The position numbers and the translations under genes were made by a program. The notes beneath the pieces were generated by a model that was not told the origin of the DNA, searched no databases, and saw only the letters and a list, made by a program, of their open reading frames with translations. Below, piece by piece: positions 9,941 to 19,079 of a DNA stretch of 64,000 nucleotides (the stretch's first letter is position 1; each line of letters begins with the position of its first letter). This DNA is from Bartonella birtlesii IBS 325 (lineage in GTDB: Bacteria > Pseudomonadota > Alphaproteobacteria > Rhizobiales > Rhizobiaceae): NCBI RefSeq assembly GCF_000273375.1, contig NZ_CM001557.1, positions 81,069 through 145,068 of the forward strand, written 5' to 3'.

Positions 9941-10563
9941 ACGAACTCCTTGATTTCCAGTGCAACAGCTTCAATTTCTGCTGCCGCTGGTCCATGTTTA
10001 TCGATTTCATAGACGGCCTTTCCCTGTGCTGCAGCTTCCGCAAAAATTACACGCTGAGCAATGGTTGCAGAAAGAACATGCAGGGGATATACTCCAAGAG
10101 CTTCTCCCACATCACGCCCAATCGCTGTATTAACTATTTTACGATTAATAACAAAAGCAGATTTAAGATTTTCTTTATAAACCCGTGCTTCATCAATAAG
10201 CTTTACAATACCATCGGCTGCCCAAATATCATATGGACTAGGCTGCACAGGAATGAGCACAAAATCCGAAGCCATAAGAGCACTGCGAGCAAGATCAGTT
10301 ACGCGTGGAGGCCCATCAATAATGATATGATCATAATCATGACAAATCTGTGTAATCTCTTTATGAATCGTTGCACGCGGCAAACCGAGCACTGGAAACA
10401 AGGGGGCCTCTTCACGCGCAGCAGCCCAATCCAATGCGCTCCCCTGCGGATCACCATCAATAAGCAATACACGTGCTCCAGAGTACGCAAAATTAGCAGC
10501 AAGATTCACACTCAAAGTGGTTTTTCCTACCCCTCCCTTTTGATTCAAGATTCCAATAATCAT
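9937..10563 (-). CDS. parA: ParA-family partition ATPase
   Basis: A 208-residue ATPase of the MinD/ParA group. It has a deviant Walker A at residues 9-16 (KGGVGKTT), the switch block DGDPQGSALDW at 37-47 and DGPPR near 83. The short length and the absence of an N-terminal DNA-binding domain place it with small (type Ib-like) plasmid ParA proteins rather than chromosomal ParA. It acts with the downstream ribbon-helix-helix protein to position or segregate DNA. On a chromosome it suggests an integrated plasmid or genomic island, which fits the conjugation-type genes downstream. It is intact and no replication gene is nearby. Confidence 0.85.
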   Translation of the reverse strand: MIIGILNQKGGVGKTTLSVNLAANFAYSGARVLLIDGDPQGSALDWAAAREEAPLFPVLGLPRATIHKEITQICHDYDHIIIDGPPRVTDLARSALMASDFVLIPVQPSPYDIWAADGIVKLIDEARVYKENLKSAFVINRKIVNTAIGRDVGEALGVYPLHVLSATIAQRVIFAEAAAQGKAVYEIDKHGPAAAEIEAVALEIKEFV

Positions 10564-10579
10564 TCATTACGCCTTTCAG

Positions 10580-10616
10580 CTTTATCGTTTTTACGATTAT
10601 ACAGAAAACGATAAAG
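10580..10616. promoter_or_regulatory. Palindrome in front of parA: operator or centromere
   Basis: A perfect 12-bp inverted repeat (CTTTATCGTTTT with its complement) has a 13-base spacer and begins 17 bases upstream of the parA ATG. Ribbon-helix-helix partition proteins bind repeats in this position to autoregulate and often to mark the partition site. The assignment is by position and symmetry only. Confidence 0.55.
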
Positions 10617-10978
10617 GAGGCAAGCACCTCACACGTGCAAAAAACGCATCTCCCCTATTCCATGATAAAGAAACAGCCAAAGTTTTTCCCTTGATATAAA
10701 AGGGATGAAAGCAAAAATATTGTCTCTATTAGGGATCTAAGGTTATATGAGAAAAAATGATAGAAGATGTAATTATAAATCAAAGCATTAACGAAAATGC
10801 AGTAAATAAAATTTATCACAATGCAATCCACTGTTTCAAAAACAAGTCTTTTTCTCAGCAAAGGAGAGTTTTTTTAAAAATATGAACAAACGCTCATCTT
10901 TCATAATATTTCTCTTCAGCATCTTTTTTGAGTATAGCAAAAAATATTATGAAGAGAGCAGTATGGGAGAAAAACAAA

Positions 10979-11308
10979 ATGCACATACAAAAAATTGACC
11001 ACGATATTTTTATTAGTAGTCAAATCAGCGTGGAAAATATCAAAATATTAGCACAAGCAGGCTTTAAAACGATTATCTGTAACCGTCCCGATCAAGAAGA
11101 GCCTCACCAACCTGATTTTTGCACCATTAAAGCAACAGCAGACGAATATGGCATAACAGCCCACTATATTCCTATCGTACCACCTTCCATAAAACAATCA
11201 GATATTGAAGCCATGAAAACAATTTTAAAAAAAGCCCCCAGACCCCTACTCGCCTATTGTCATCACGGAACACGCTCAAGATATCTTTATCAATTAGCCT
11301 GCCTTTAA
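10979..11308 (+). CDS. DUF442 / TIGR01244-type phosphatase-like protein, C-terminally short
   Basis: A 109-residue protein of the family fused to some beta-lactamase-like sulfur transferases (the Blh N-terminal domain). It has a dual-specificity-phosphatase-like fold. Visible are the opening strand block (HDIFISSQISVENIKILAQA, then GFKTIICNRPDQEEP) and the active-site loop CHHGTRSR near residue 95, matching the C-x5-R signature usually read as C-x-S-G-T-R-S. The usual helical tail after this loop is missing: a stop follows YLYQLACL. The downstream bases could continue the frame (TCLNGDHTPQ), suggesting a recent nonsense change. I chose the ATG at 10979, with GGGAGA upstream, over one at 10928. 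Confidence 0.65.
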   Translation: MHIQKIDHDIFISSQISVENIKILAQAGFKTIICNRPDQEEPHQPDFCTIKATADEYGITAHYIPIVPPSIKQSDIEAMKTILKKAPRPLLAYCHHGTRSRYLYQLACL

Positions 11309-11803
11309 ACTTGCCTTAATGGAGATCATACCCCACAAATGCTCTCCACGTGCCATGATATTGTATATCCATAGGCTTATTTTAAAGAGACATCCCTCAT
11401 ACTCCCCAGCCCATCCATGGGTGGTAAAAGCTCCATATCACGATAAAAACATTATGCACCAACGCCCCACACCCATGAAGATACAAACCGGCACCATCAC
11501 ACATTCTACCAGCACAAAATGCTGCCATCCCTCCTTGACACTTGAGAGCATTCATAACAGGTATTCTTATTTTTTTCCAAACACTTTATTCCTCATAAAC
11601 CAACCTTGCTTACAAGGTACAAAGAAAAGATGTTGATTGCTTGACCACAAACAATTAAAAAACAGCATTTTTTGCCTATCGCGATCACAGAATAAGTTTT
11701 CTACACCTTTATTGGTTCGAGCATCTTTCATCATAAATTTTAACAGATCAGAAAGAAACAAGCAGTAAAGTTTCATAGAAGAATCATAAAATTTCATAAA
11801 GTT
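11309..11803. other. Intergenic, probable gene debris
   Basis: No supported gene. The first part may be the former C-terminal coding region of the DUF442-like gene; the rest has no recognisable content. Confidence 0.4.
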
Positions 11804-11983
11804 ATGAAAAAGATAAAGACAATACTTAAATCTGATCTGCATCTATTAGATGCCGCCTCTCACCAACGCAAAAAGCATATATTGCATAACGTTTTAGAAT
11901 ATATCTTCGTGATCATAGTCAGTTTAAGTGCTATTTTTGCTACCATTATCTCTTTTGCAGATCAACTTAAGACATATTTTTAA
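11804..11983 (+). CDS. Possible 59-residue single-pass membrane protein
   Basis: The frame encodes an amphipathic basic N terminus (MKKIKTILKSDLHLLDAASH) and one hydrophobic helix (EYIFVIIVSLSAIFATIISF) before the stop. It converges with ribF and overlaps its last 17 bases. The ribosome-binding site is weak. The membrane-helix pattern argues for a real peptide, but there is no family support. Confidence 0.3.
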   Translation: MKKIKTILKSDLHLLDAASHQRKKHILHNVLEYIFVIIVSLSAIFATIISFADQLKTYF

Positions 11984-12968
11984 AAGTAAGCAGCTCATCC
12001 AATTGTGATAAGGGTTGTACTTTTGCTAAAATTGCCTTTGCGGCTTTTTCATCACGTTGCATTTGTGCAATCAAAGGCTCTAGCCCATCAAATTTTTTTT
12101 GCCCACGTAAAAACTGAAAAAAAGAAACGGTGCAACTTTCCCCATAAAGATCATCGTTAAAATCAAACAAATAAGTTTCCAACAACGGAGCACCATCTTT
12201 AACAACCGTTGGGCGACAACCAAAACTTGCTACCCCATCATGTAAAATACCGTTAGCACGGCGCAATCGTACGGCATAAACCCCATGTGCCAAACTGACT
12301 TGGAGAGGAAGCGCTTGGTTAGCAGTCGGAAACCCCAAAAGACGGCCAAGTTGCTCACCTTGAATAACATCTGAACGCACACGGTAACGCGTGCCCAACA
12401 AATGGGCTGCCTTTTCCACTTGTCCCTGAGAGAGAAGTTTACGAACAGAACTAGAAGAAACAATCAATTGCTGTGCATCCTGCGTGGTGGATAAGCAAGG
12501 CATCTGTACAACCTCAAATCCATATTCTTTTCCTCTTTGACAAAGTAGCTGTGAATTTCCACTTTTTTTGTAACCAAATCGAAAATTTTCACCCGTTACC
12601 ACTACATAAACATCAAAAGCTTCTTTTAAAATGGCATGAATAAATTGATCTGCTGAAAGAGCTGCAAAATCTGCATCAAAGGGCTGTTCAATCACTCCAT
12701 TAAACCCAAGGATTTTTAAAATTTCTGCTTTTTCAGCAGCTTCTGTCAAGCGATCAACAGGCGCTGAGGGCTGAAAAAAACTCCTTGGATGGGGTTCAAA
12801 GGTTAAAACAACAGCAGGTTTATTTTTTATACGCGCTATATCAAGCGCTTTTTGGAGCACCACCTGATGTCCACGATGGACACCATCAAAATTTCCAAGT
12901 GCTAACACCGCTCCCCGCCAAGTTATAGGAAGTCTATCAATCCCCTGAAGACGCAAAAATTCAGACAT
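11967..12968 (-). CDS. ribF: Bifunctional riboflavin kinase / FAD synthetase
   Basis: About 333 residues. The enzyme makes FMN from riboflavin and ATP, then FAD. The N-terminal adenylyltransferase domain shows the nucleotide-binding block ALGNFDGVHRGHQ (G-N-F-D-G-V-H-x-G-H) and the later S-S-S-x-V-R motif (VSSSSVRKLL). The C-terminal flavokinase domain begins with the G-R-x-L-G-F-P-T-A-N block (LGRLLGFPTANQ). The ATG at 12968 (MSEFLRLQ) is preferred because it overlaps the stop of the upstream gene as TAATG, showing translational coupling. An extended start at 12983 is less likely. It is a chromosomal housekeeping gene in an operon with the HAD hydrolase. Confidence 0.93.
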   Translation of the reverse strand: MSEFLRLQGIDRLPITWRGAVLALGNFDGVHRGHQVVLQKALDIARIKNKPAVVLTFEPHPRSFFQPSAPVDRLTEAAEKAEILKILGFNGVIEQPFDADFAALSADQFIHAILKEAFDVYVVVTGENFRFGYKKSGNSQLLCQRGKEYGFEVVQMPCLSTTQDAQQLIVSSSSVRKLLSQGQVEKAAHLLGTRYRVRSDVIQGEQLGRLLGFPTANQALPLQVSLAHGVYAVRLRRANGILHDGVASFGCRPTVVKDGAPLLETYLFDFNDDLYGESCTVSFFQFLRGQKKFDGLEPLIAQMQRDEKAAKAILAKVQPLSQLDELLTFKNMS

Positions 12969-13813
12969 TACTGAAGAGCCCACATGATTGCTTGTGGTTC
13001 ATAACCATGACGCTCAAGAAAAGATTGCAAAGCTTGCTTATCCAACACACCGTTTTGCATATAATCATAACGGTGAATACCACCCATAATATAAAGAACA
13101 TCGAGACCAAAATGGACAGCACCTTTGACATCGGTTAAAAGACCATCACCAATAGCCAAAACTTGACTTTTCACCACTCTTCCACGAATTTTTTTTAAAT
13201 GTTCAAAGGCACATTCATAAATAGGCGCGTGGGGTTTTCCGGCAACACGCACTTCGCCTCCCAATTGTTGGTAAAGACGCGCCAATGCACCAGCGCACCA
13301 AAATTCTTGATTTCCATAATGAACAATTACATCGGGATTGGCGCAAATAAAAGGCAAATTCCGCCCACGCATACGCAAAAACATCTCTTTATAGGCAGCT
13401 GGTTCTTCATCAAGCTCTTCAAGAAAGCCACTACAAACCACAACAGAAGCGTCTCGTTCTTCCACCAATTCACAATCCAATCCTTCAAACAACACCAAAT
13501 CACGTTGTTGACCAATAAAAAAAACTTTACGCGGGGCAGCACAAATAAGATCACGCGTTACATCTCCTGAAGTAATAATGGCATCATAATAATCACTATG
13601 AACATTCATATTTTGTAACTGAACAATGACATCTTCCCGCGGTCGGGGTGAATTGGTTAAGAAAATGACATTTTTACCCATCTGTCGAATTTTGTACAGC
13701 ACTTCCAATGCTGGTTCAAATGCATGCACACCATTATGCACAACACCCCACACATCGCAAAAAACAGCTTCGTAATGCGCTATAACAGTCTCAATATGGG
13801 TAAGTTCATTCAT
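12968..13813 (-). CDS. HAD-superfamily hydrolase, TIGR01459 type
   Basis: About 281 residues, subclass IIA HAD phosphatase-like. Motif I is CDVWGVVHNG (D-x-W-G-V), motif II LTNSPRP, and motif III GDGLLTDVKGA with the metal-binding acidic pair. TIGR01459 proteins in alphaproteobacteria commonly precede ribF, as here, and may handle a sugar or flavin-precursor phosphate, though the substrate is not established. The ATG at 13813 has AGGTG upstream and is preferred to 13846. Confidence 0.88.
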   Translation of the reverse strand: MNELTHIETVIAHYEAVFCDVWGVVHNGVHAFEPALEVLYKIRQMGKNVIFLTNSPRPREDVIVQLQNMNVHSDYYDAIITSGDVTRDLICAAPRKVFFIGQQRDLVLFEGLDCELVEERDASVVVCSGFLEELDEEPAAYKEMFLRMRGRNLPFICANPDVIVHYGNQEFWCAGALARLYQQLGGEVRVAGKPHAPIYECAFEHLKKIRGRVVKSQVLAIGDGLLTDVKGAVHFGLDVLYIMGGIHRYDYMQNGVLDKQALQSFLERHGYEPQAIMWALQ

Positions 13814-14656
13814 CTTGCACCTATTTATATTCTTGCCATTTATCAAACTGTTTTTTGCGTTAAAATTTCTTATTAAAAGAGCATTCTTCTATCATCTGCT
13901 GTCTCAACACTGTATTTTCCCCGCACCAAACGAAGCACAGCCTCTAGGAAACCAAGTGCAAAATTCTAAAACACCTCATAGCAAAATGAGGAATTGTACA
14001 ATCTACCTTCTTCTTATAAAAACCTTCATTCTCAAAATGACTGTCTACAGTTTTTGCTCCAAAACACTCAAGTTTTTATTTTAACAATCAACGAATAAAT
14101 AATTGTATAAGAAAACTGCAAAAAAAGAAAAAGTTCCGCTTTTCTAAAATGCATTTTCTTGAGGAGAAACAGCATATTGAGCCTATAAATTCTGCAACAT
14201 TGTTTATATAAAATAATAACTTTTCAGTAAACGCACCATAGATTATCTAAGAATATTTAAAATTTATTGTTTAAAATAACTTAATGCAGAGATTCTAAAT
14301 ATCTTTTAGAAAAGTTATCTCTATACTAAAAAATAATATAAAGAATGGTTTTTTCACGTACTTTTATTTTTTTACAATAAAAGAGAAAAGAAATGATAAA
14401 TACGCCCTTCCCTCTGCTCCACTTAAGCTCTCTCAAAGAGGAAAAAAATACGAGAAGTATCAGTCATCAATTTTTATGATAAGCAGCAGATTTCTTCTTA
14501 TGCAGGCTATAACCTCCTTTTACACCACCAAACCTTGGCTTTTATACCAATAAATTAAAGTAACAGTTGCATATTTTATTTCTGCCATGTAATGAAAAAT
14601 GCAGTGAGAGACAAACAAAGCCGTGCCTATTGAATGGAGAAATTAAGGGGGACATA
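13814..14656. other. Intergenic stretch, no gene seen
   Basis: Over 800 AT-rich bases between the HAD gene and the small membrane protein. It holds the promoters of both flanking genes by position. I found no RNA gene, repeat or clear protein relic. Confidence 0.5.
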
Positions 14657-15046
14657 ATGGATGATTTGATCACTCGTCAAGAAATTGAAGAAGAAGTAGA
14701 AGAAATAAATTCAGAACCAGAACGAGAGATTTTACGCCGTATATACAGAAAAAGGCATAACGTACTGCTCTACTCCATTTTTCTTTTTCTCTATACTATT
14801 CGTGGACTGGTTAAGCGCATACTAAACATCATACAGGGAATAAGTTTTGTTATGCTCGGTATGAGTATTCTAGTATACTGGTTAGAAATGCCGGGACCTA
14901 GGACGGTAGAGTTTAGAGGACCTTTCATAATCACAACAATTATCTTTATTATTCTATTTTGTTCTTCTGTAGCTCTCAGTTGGTTTTATGACATCCTTTT
15001 ATTTCGTCTGTCACCACCAAATATTCGTTTTTTTCTCTCTGATTAA
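14657..15046 (+). CDS. Small membrane protein, two helices, acidic N terminus
   Basis: 129 residues. Residues 1-25 are strongly acidic (DDLITRQEIEEEVEEINSEP). A basic stretch RRIYRKRHN follows, then hydrophobic segments about 34-75 and 95-118. No family is recognised. The ATG at 14657 has an AGGGGGAC ribosome-binding site and is preferred to the upstream ATG at 14567. It sits beside the Vbh operon block and ends in a clear terminator. Confidence 0.55.
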   Translation: MDDLITRQEIEEEVEEINSEPEREILRRIYRKRHNVLLYSIFLFLYTIRGLVKRILNIIQGISFVMLGMSILVYWLEMPGPRTVEFRGPFIITTIIFIILFCSSVALSWFYDILLFRLSPPNIRFFLSD

Positions 15047-15084
15047 AATTACGCAACAAAGCATACCCTCAACGTACTCATACA

Positions 15085-15130
15085 CAGCGCGGTTAACAGA
15101 AAACGACTTAACCGTGCTGTTATTTTTCTT
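15085..15130 (+). terminator. Terminator of the small membrane protein gene
   Basis: A 12-bp stem (CAGCGCGGTTAA with one G-T pair) closes an 11-base loop and is followed by a T-rich run. It lies between convergent genes. Confidence 0.75.
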
Positions 15131-15154
15131 ACTTTTCAATTTTCTTGAAAATCT

Positions 15155-15877
15155 TTAAGGATCAATGGGATTATAGCTTCCATGATCTCTTCTCCATTCT
15201 TCTGGCGGTTCAAATTCGCTAGACCACAATCCCACCTGTGCTTTTTGCGCAACTGATTGTAAGTTTTTATAATCCGCTGGTGAGGGAAAATGATGCTGAT
15301 CGTTTGTCAATACCATCATGCCTTCTGAAAGTCCCAAGCGTGCCAAATCAACCCCATCAACAAAACATTGTGCATAATAAACCTGTTGAACAACACGCGT
15401 TTGCCGACAAGTAACATTTTTATCGATTGTTTTTGTCACAAGCCATGCCGTAACAAAAGCTCCACATGGCCATTTAATTCCATGGCGTGAAGCGAATTGC
15501 CGCATTTCACAAGACTCAACACCATATAATCGGATATTGCGAATGATTTTTTTTCTCCACCCCTCATCCATGGACGTGATCATTTTAAAAGTAACGCCGC
15601 TTGTCACTTGTATAGCACCAGAATAAACAGGAACATTTTCTTCATAAAACTGTTTTGGCAATGACTCTAAAGGTAAAGGCATTTCTTGTTTGTGATCATA
15701 CATTTTTAGATCTGATTCTTGAAACTGTTTTTCCACTGTTTTCTGTATTTTTTGCACAACAGTATTTTGCATAAAATCTGTAGCATTTTGACGAAAATAC
15801 AAAACAATAAAAATAATAATATAAATAAAAATCAGATATTTAAATAATAATCGAAAAGGTTTTCTAAAAAGTATCAT
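15155..15877 (-). CDS. Membrane-anchored SNase-like protein, divergent from the Vbh operon
   Basis: 240 residues. An N-terminal signal-anchor (residues about 10-28) is followed by a roughly 60-residue linker and an SNase/thermonuclease-like OB-fold (about 85-230). Family landmarks are VTSGVTFKMI, R-N-I-R-L-Y-G-V-E-S-C, the W-P-C-G block and DLARLGLSEGMMVL. The active-site region is degenerate: the usual G-I-D-A-P-E reads G-V-E-S-C-E, and the D-x-Y-x-R block carrying the second catalytic arginine is absent (KNVTCRQT). It is probably non-catalytic and periplasmic, with cysteine pairs that could form disulfides. It is transcribed away from virB2 across 142 bases. A paralogue stands in the same place beside the other T4SS (34288), so it is likely functionally tied to these systems. 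Confidence 0.75.
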   Translation of the reverse strand: MILFRKPFRLLFKYLIFIYIIIFIVLYFRQNATDFMQNTVVQKIQKTVEKQFQESDLKMYDHKQEMPLPLESLPKQFYEENVPVYSGAIQVTSGVTFKMITSMDEGWRKKIIRNIRLYGVESCEMRQFASRHGIKWPCGAFVTAWLVTKTIDKNVTCRQTRVVQQVYYAQCFVDGVDLARLGLSEGMMVLTNDQHHFPSPADYKNLQSVAQKAQVGLWSSEFEPPEEWRRDHGSYNPIDP

Positions 15878-16019
15878 TTTGTATATTATAAAAAATTTTG
15901 TCTATTTCATTAAAAAAGAAAATACTATAACTAAAACAATAGTATTTTTTATTTTTTTATATTATACATTACAGTAAATTAATATTAAGCAATTTATTCT
16001 AATATGCGGGGACATTTCG
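15878..16019. promoter_or_regulatory. Divergent promoter region of the Vbh operon
   Basis: 142 very AT-rich bases between the SNase-like gene and virB2, both of which must be driven from here. GGGGAC lies 9 bases before the virB2 ATG. No specific operator was identified. Confidence 0.5.
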
Positions 16020-16367
16020 ATGTTAAAAACAAACAATCATTTTACGCAGAGTCGTGCTTTATCAAAATTAGCCTTTTCAAACACACAAAAGAAATGGTTA
16101 ACAACAATCCTTATGTTGTTCATTGCCTTTATAGCACTAAGCGAACCAGCATTTGCAGAGGGCTTCGGAAAAATTGACGATCTGCTTCAAAAAATAGTCA
16201 AAGCCTTAACAGGAACCATTGCAAAATCTATTGCCACAATTGCGGTTGCTGGTGTTGGACTTGCATGGATGGCTGGTTATGTTGAAATGCGCAAAGCTTT
16301 CTTCGTTTGTGTTGGTATCGGCATTGTTATGGGTGCAACGCAAATCGTATCAATGCTTTCCAATTAA
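16020..16367 (+). CDS. virB2: VirB2 pilin, Vbh system
   Basis: A 115-residue prepilin. A long signal peptide ends near residues 40-42 (EPAFAEG). The mature peptide is about 70 residues with two hydrophobic helices around a short basic loop (AGYVEMRKAFF), the standard VirB2 layout. It forms the pilus of the first T4SS operon. It shares the I-D-D/N-x-L-Q block and the W-M-x-x-x-x-x-x-x-R-K-A segment with the second copy at 35391. Confidence 0.85.
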   Translation: MLKTNNHFTQSRALSKLAFSNTQKKWLTTILMLFIAFIALSEPAFAEGFGKIDDLLQKIVKALTGTIAKSIATIAVAGVGLAWMAGYVEMRKAFFVCVGIGIVMGATQIVSMLSN

Positions 16368-16395
16368 TTTGCTAACCACAACATTTGCAAAAATC

Positions 16396-16722
16396 ATGGA
16401 AGAGCGCAATAGGCTAACGGAAGATACGTTATTTCTTGCCTGCACACGCCCTGCAATGATTGCAGGCGTAACAGTGGAAGCTATGGGATTAAATGCCATG
16501 GGAACAATGATATTGTTTATTATGGCAGGCAATTTTTTTCTTATAACCTTTGGTGTTACTATACACTTCATCTTCAAGGAAATTCTCAAGCACGACCATA
16601 ATAAATTTCGTATCCTCCTAACATGGCAAAAAACACGCCTATTTGCTAGAAACGCGCATCTATGGGGCGGGGCAAGTCTTTCTCCATTACGGTTAGTTCG
16701 TAATTATGAGGAACTGCGATGA
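16396..16722 (+). CDS. virB3: VirB3 inner-membrane component, Vbh system
   Basis: 108 residues. The conserved opening is LFLACTRPAMIAGVTVEAM, followed by two close hydrophobic segments and a basic C terminus ending LRLVRNYEEL. VirB3 works with VirB4 at the inner membrane. I use the ATG at 16396, which begins MEERNRLTEDTLF and matches the second-copy start, rather than the longer open frame from 16219 that overlaps virB2. The stop overlaps the virB4 start (ATGA). Confidence 0.85.
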   Translation: MEERNRLTEDTLFLACTRPAMIAGVTVEAMGLNAMGTMILFIMAGNFFLITFGVTIHFIFKEILKHDHNKFRILLTWQKTRLFARNAHLWGGASLSPLRLVRNYEELR

Positions 16723-19079
16723 AAACAAGAGAGCGCAAGCGTGAACAACAGCCGGAATCCATCATCCCTTACGTGCGCCATGTCAACAAACATGTCATCG
16801 CATTGGATTCCCGCGCGCTCATGATGGTTGTTAAGCTTGAAGGGATTAACTTTGAAACCGCCGATATTATTGATCTCAACGTGCTTCATGAACAATTAAA
16901 CAACCTGTTTAAGAATATCGCTGATGAACGCATCGCCCTTTATAGCCATATTATCAGAAAGCGCGAAACAGTCTATCCGGATGGCACTTTTAGATCAGTA
17001 TTTGCCAAACAATTGGATGACAAATACCGTGAACGGATGGTTTCTCAAGAGCTTTATCGCAATGAGCTTTATCTTTCCATCTTGTGGAATCCCCATATTG
17101 ACAAAGCCGATAAATTAGCGGAGTTTTTTAAGCGTTTAGGCAAAGCAAAAGCAGAAAAGACAGAAGCTGATGCAGAATCCATTCGCAAACTTGAAGATGT
17201 TACCACAGACATTATTCAAAATTTAGAGCGCTATGGTGCAAAAAGGCTTGGCCTTTATGAACATGAAGGCAATATTTTTTCGCAGCAAAGTGAGTTTATC
17301 CACCAATTGGTGGGAGGTCGTCGTGAACGTATCCCCCTCACATGGGGAACGATAGCATCTTCTGTCTATACAGATCGTCTCATTTTTGGGAAAGAAGTCA
17401 TAGAAATACGCACCGAGGCGGGACAGCGTTTTGCGGGCATGTTTGGTTGGAAAGAATATCCAGCAAAAACCAGAGTAGGCATGGCAGATGGTTTGCTGAC
17501 TCTTCCCTTTGAATTTATTTTCACCCAATCTTTTGTTTTCAAAAGCAAAAACATTGCCAAGCAGATTATGGGGCGCAAACAAAACCAAATGGTCAATTCC
17601 GGAGACCGTGCGGGCTCACAAATTATGGAATTGGATGATGCACTTGATGATCTTGAATCCAACCGTTTTGTTTTAGGCGAACATCACTTATCCTTGGCGG
17701 TCTTTGCTGATACACCGCAAGAGCTTGCAGATAATCTTGCCAAGGCGCGTTCTCGTCTTACAGATGGTGGCGCCGTTATTGCACGGGAAGATTTAGGGCT
17801 TGCTGCTGCTTGGTGGGCACAATTACCTGGCAATTATGCCTATCGCACACGCTCTGGTGCGATAACAAGCCGCAACTATGCAGCCCTTTCTCCATTTCAT
17901 TCTTTTCCGGTTGGAAAAATAGATGGCAATGTGTGGGGACCAGCGGTAGCCTTGATGAAAACCTCTGCCGGCTCACCCTTTTATTTTAACTTTCACTTTG
18001 GTGATTTAGGCAATACTTTTGTGTGTGGACCGTCGGGTTCTGGAAAAACGGTGATTGTCAATTTTCTCTTAGCACAACTTCAAAAGCATGATCCGAATAT
18101 GGTCTTTTTTGACAAAGACCGTGGTGCAGAACTTTTTGTCAGAGCGGGCGGTGGCACCTATATGCCGCTAAAAAATGGCAAGCCGACAGGGATAGCACCG
18201 CTAAAAGGCTTAGATTATGACAATCCAGCAGATAGAGTGTTTTTACGGCAATGGATTACCAAACTTGTTTCTGCTGAGGGTCAAAAAATTAGTGAATCGG
18301 AAAGGCAAGATATTGCTGCGGCGGTTGACCAACTTGCCCTATTGCCCAAGGAACAACGGACAATTTCTGCCCTACAAATGTTTTTTGACACCACGCATAG
18401 AGAAGGCATCTCTGGGCGTTTAGAGAGATGGTGTAAAGGCAATGCCTTGGGGTGGGTTTTTGACAATCCTGATGATGACATAGGCATTGATGCAAAATTT
18501 ATCGGTTATGATATGACGGACTTTTTGGACAATGAAGAAATTCGTCCTCCCTTAATGATGTATCTTTTTCATAGAATTCTTTCTCTCATTGATGGGCGTC
18601 GCATTATCATTGTCATTGATGAATTTTGGAAAGCCTTAGAAGATGATTCCTTTAAAGCCTTTGCGCAAGATAGGCTGAAAACAATTCGTAAACAAAATGG
18701 CTTGATGTTGTTTGCAACGCAAAGCCCCAAAGATGCAATCAACTCGACAATTGCCCACACCATTATAGAACAATGCCCAACACAGATTTATTTTCCCAAT
18801 CAAAAGGGCAATCATGGGGATTATGTAGAGGGTTTTAAATTATCAGACAGGGAATTTAACCTGATACAAACAGAATTAAGCCGAGAGTCACGGCGTTTTC
18901 TTGTCAAACAAGGTCAAAGTTCAGTTGTAGCAGAGCTGAATCTACGTGGTTTTGATGATGAAATAGCGATCTTAAGCGGCACCACCAAGAATATTGAACT
19001 CCTAGAAACCATTATGGATGAAGTTGGTGAATCTCCAGAAAAATGGCTTCCTATTTTTCAAGAAAGGTCAAAACAATGA
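16719..19079 (+). CDS. virB4: VirB4 ATPase, Vbh system
   Basis: 786 residues, full length for the family. The N-terminal CagE/TrbE/VirB domain runs to about residue 400. Walker A is at 437-445 (GPSGSGKTV) and Walker B in RIIIVIDEFW, with the following T-Q-S-P block (LMLFATQSPKDAI). It powers assembly and substrate passage at the inner membrane. The paralogue at 36020 is very similar along its whole length, indicating a common recent ancestor for the two operons. The gene overlaps virB3 and virB5 by four bases each, which fits one transcript. Confidence 0.95.
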   Translation: MKTRERKREQQPESIIPYVRHVNKHVIALDSRALMMVVKLEGINFETADIIDLNVLHEQLNNLFKNIADERIALYSHIIRKRETVYPDGTFRSVFAKQLDDKYRERMVSQELYRNELYLSILWNPHIDKADKLAEFFKRLGKAKAEKTEADAESIRKLEDVTTDIIQNLERYGAKRLGLYEHEGNIFSQQSEFIHQLVGGRRERIPLTWGTIASSVYTDRLIFGKEVIEIRTEAGQRFAGMFGWKEYPAKTRVGMADGLLTLPFEFIFTQSFVFKSKNIAKQIMGRKQNQMVNSGDRAGSQIMELDDALDDLESNRFVLGEHHLSLAVFADTPQELADNLAKARSRLTDGGAVIAREDLGLAAAWWAQLPGNYAYRTRSGAITSRNYAALSPFHSFPVGKIDGNVWGPAVALMKTSAGSPFYFNFHFGDLGNTFVCGPSGSGKTVIVNFLLAQLQKHDPNMVFFDKDRGAELFVRAGGGTYMPLKNGKPTGIAPLKGLDYDNPADRVFLRQWITKLVSAEGQKISESERQDIAAAVDQLALLPKEQRTISALQMFFDTTHREGISGRLERWCKGNALGWVFDNPDDDIGIDAKFIGYDMTDFLDNEEIRPPLMMYLFHRILSLIDGRRIIIVIDEFWKALEDDSFKAFAQDRLKTIRKQNGLMLFATQSPKDAINSTIAHTIIEQCPTQIYFPNQKGNHGDYVEGFKLSDREFNLIQTELSRESRRFLVKQGQSSVVAELNLRGFDDEIAILSGTTKNIELLETIMDEVGESPEKWLPIFQERSKQ

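Noticed and set aside
9994-10614. A 206-residue + strand frame opposite parA
   Set aside because: It is the antisense shadow of the clearly coding parA gene and has no recognisable protein content.
11319-11636. A 105-residue + strand frame after the DUF442-like gene
   Set aside because: It has a Pro/His/Thr composition with no domain and lies in probable gene debris.
16219-16395. Longer virB3 start upstream
   Set aside because: It would overlap most of virB2 in another frame. The ATG at 16396 matches the start of the second-system VirB3.
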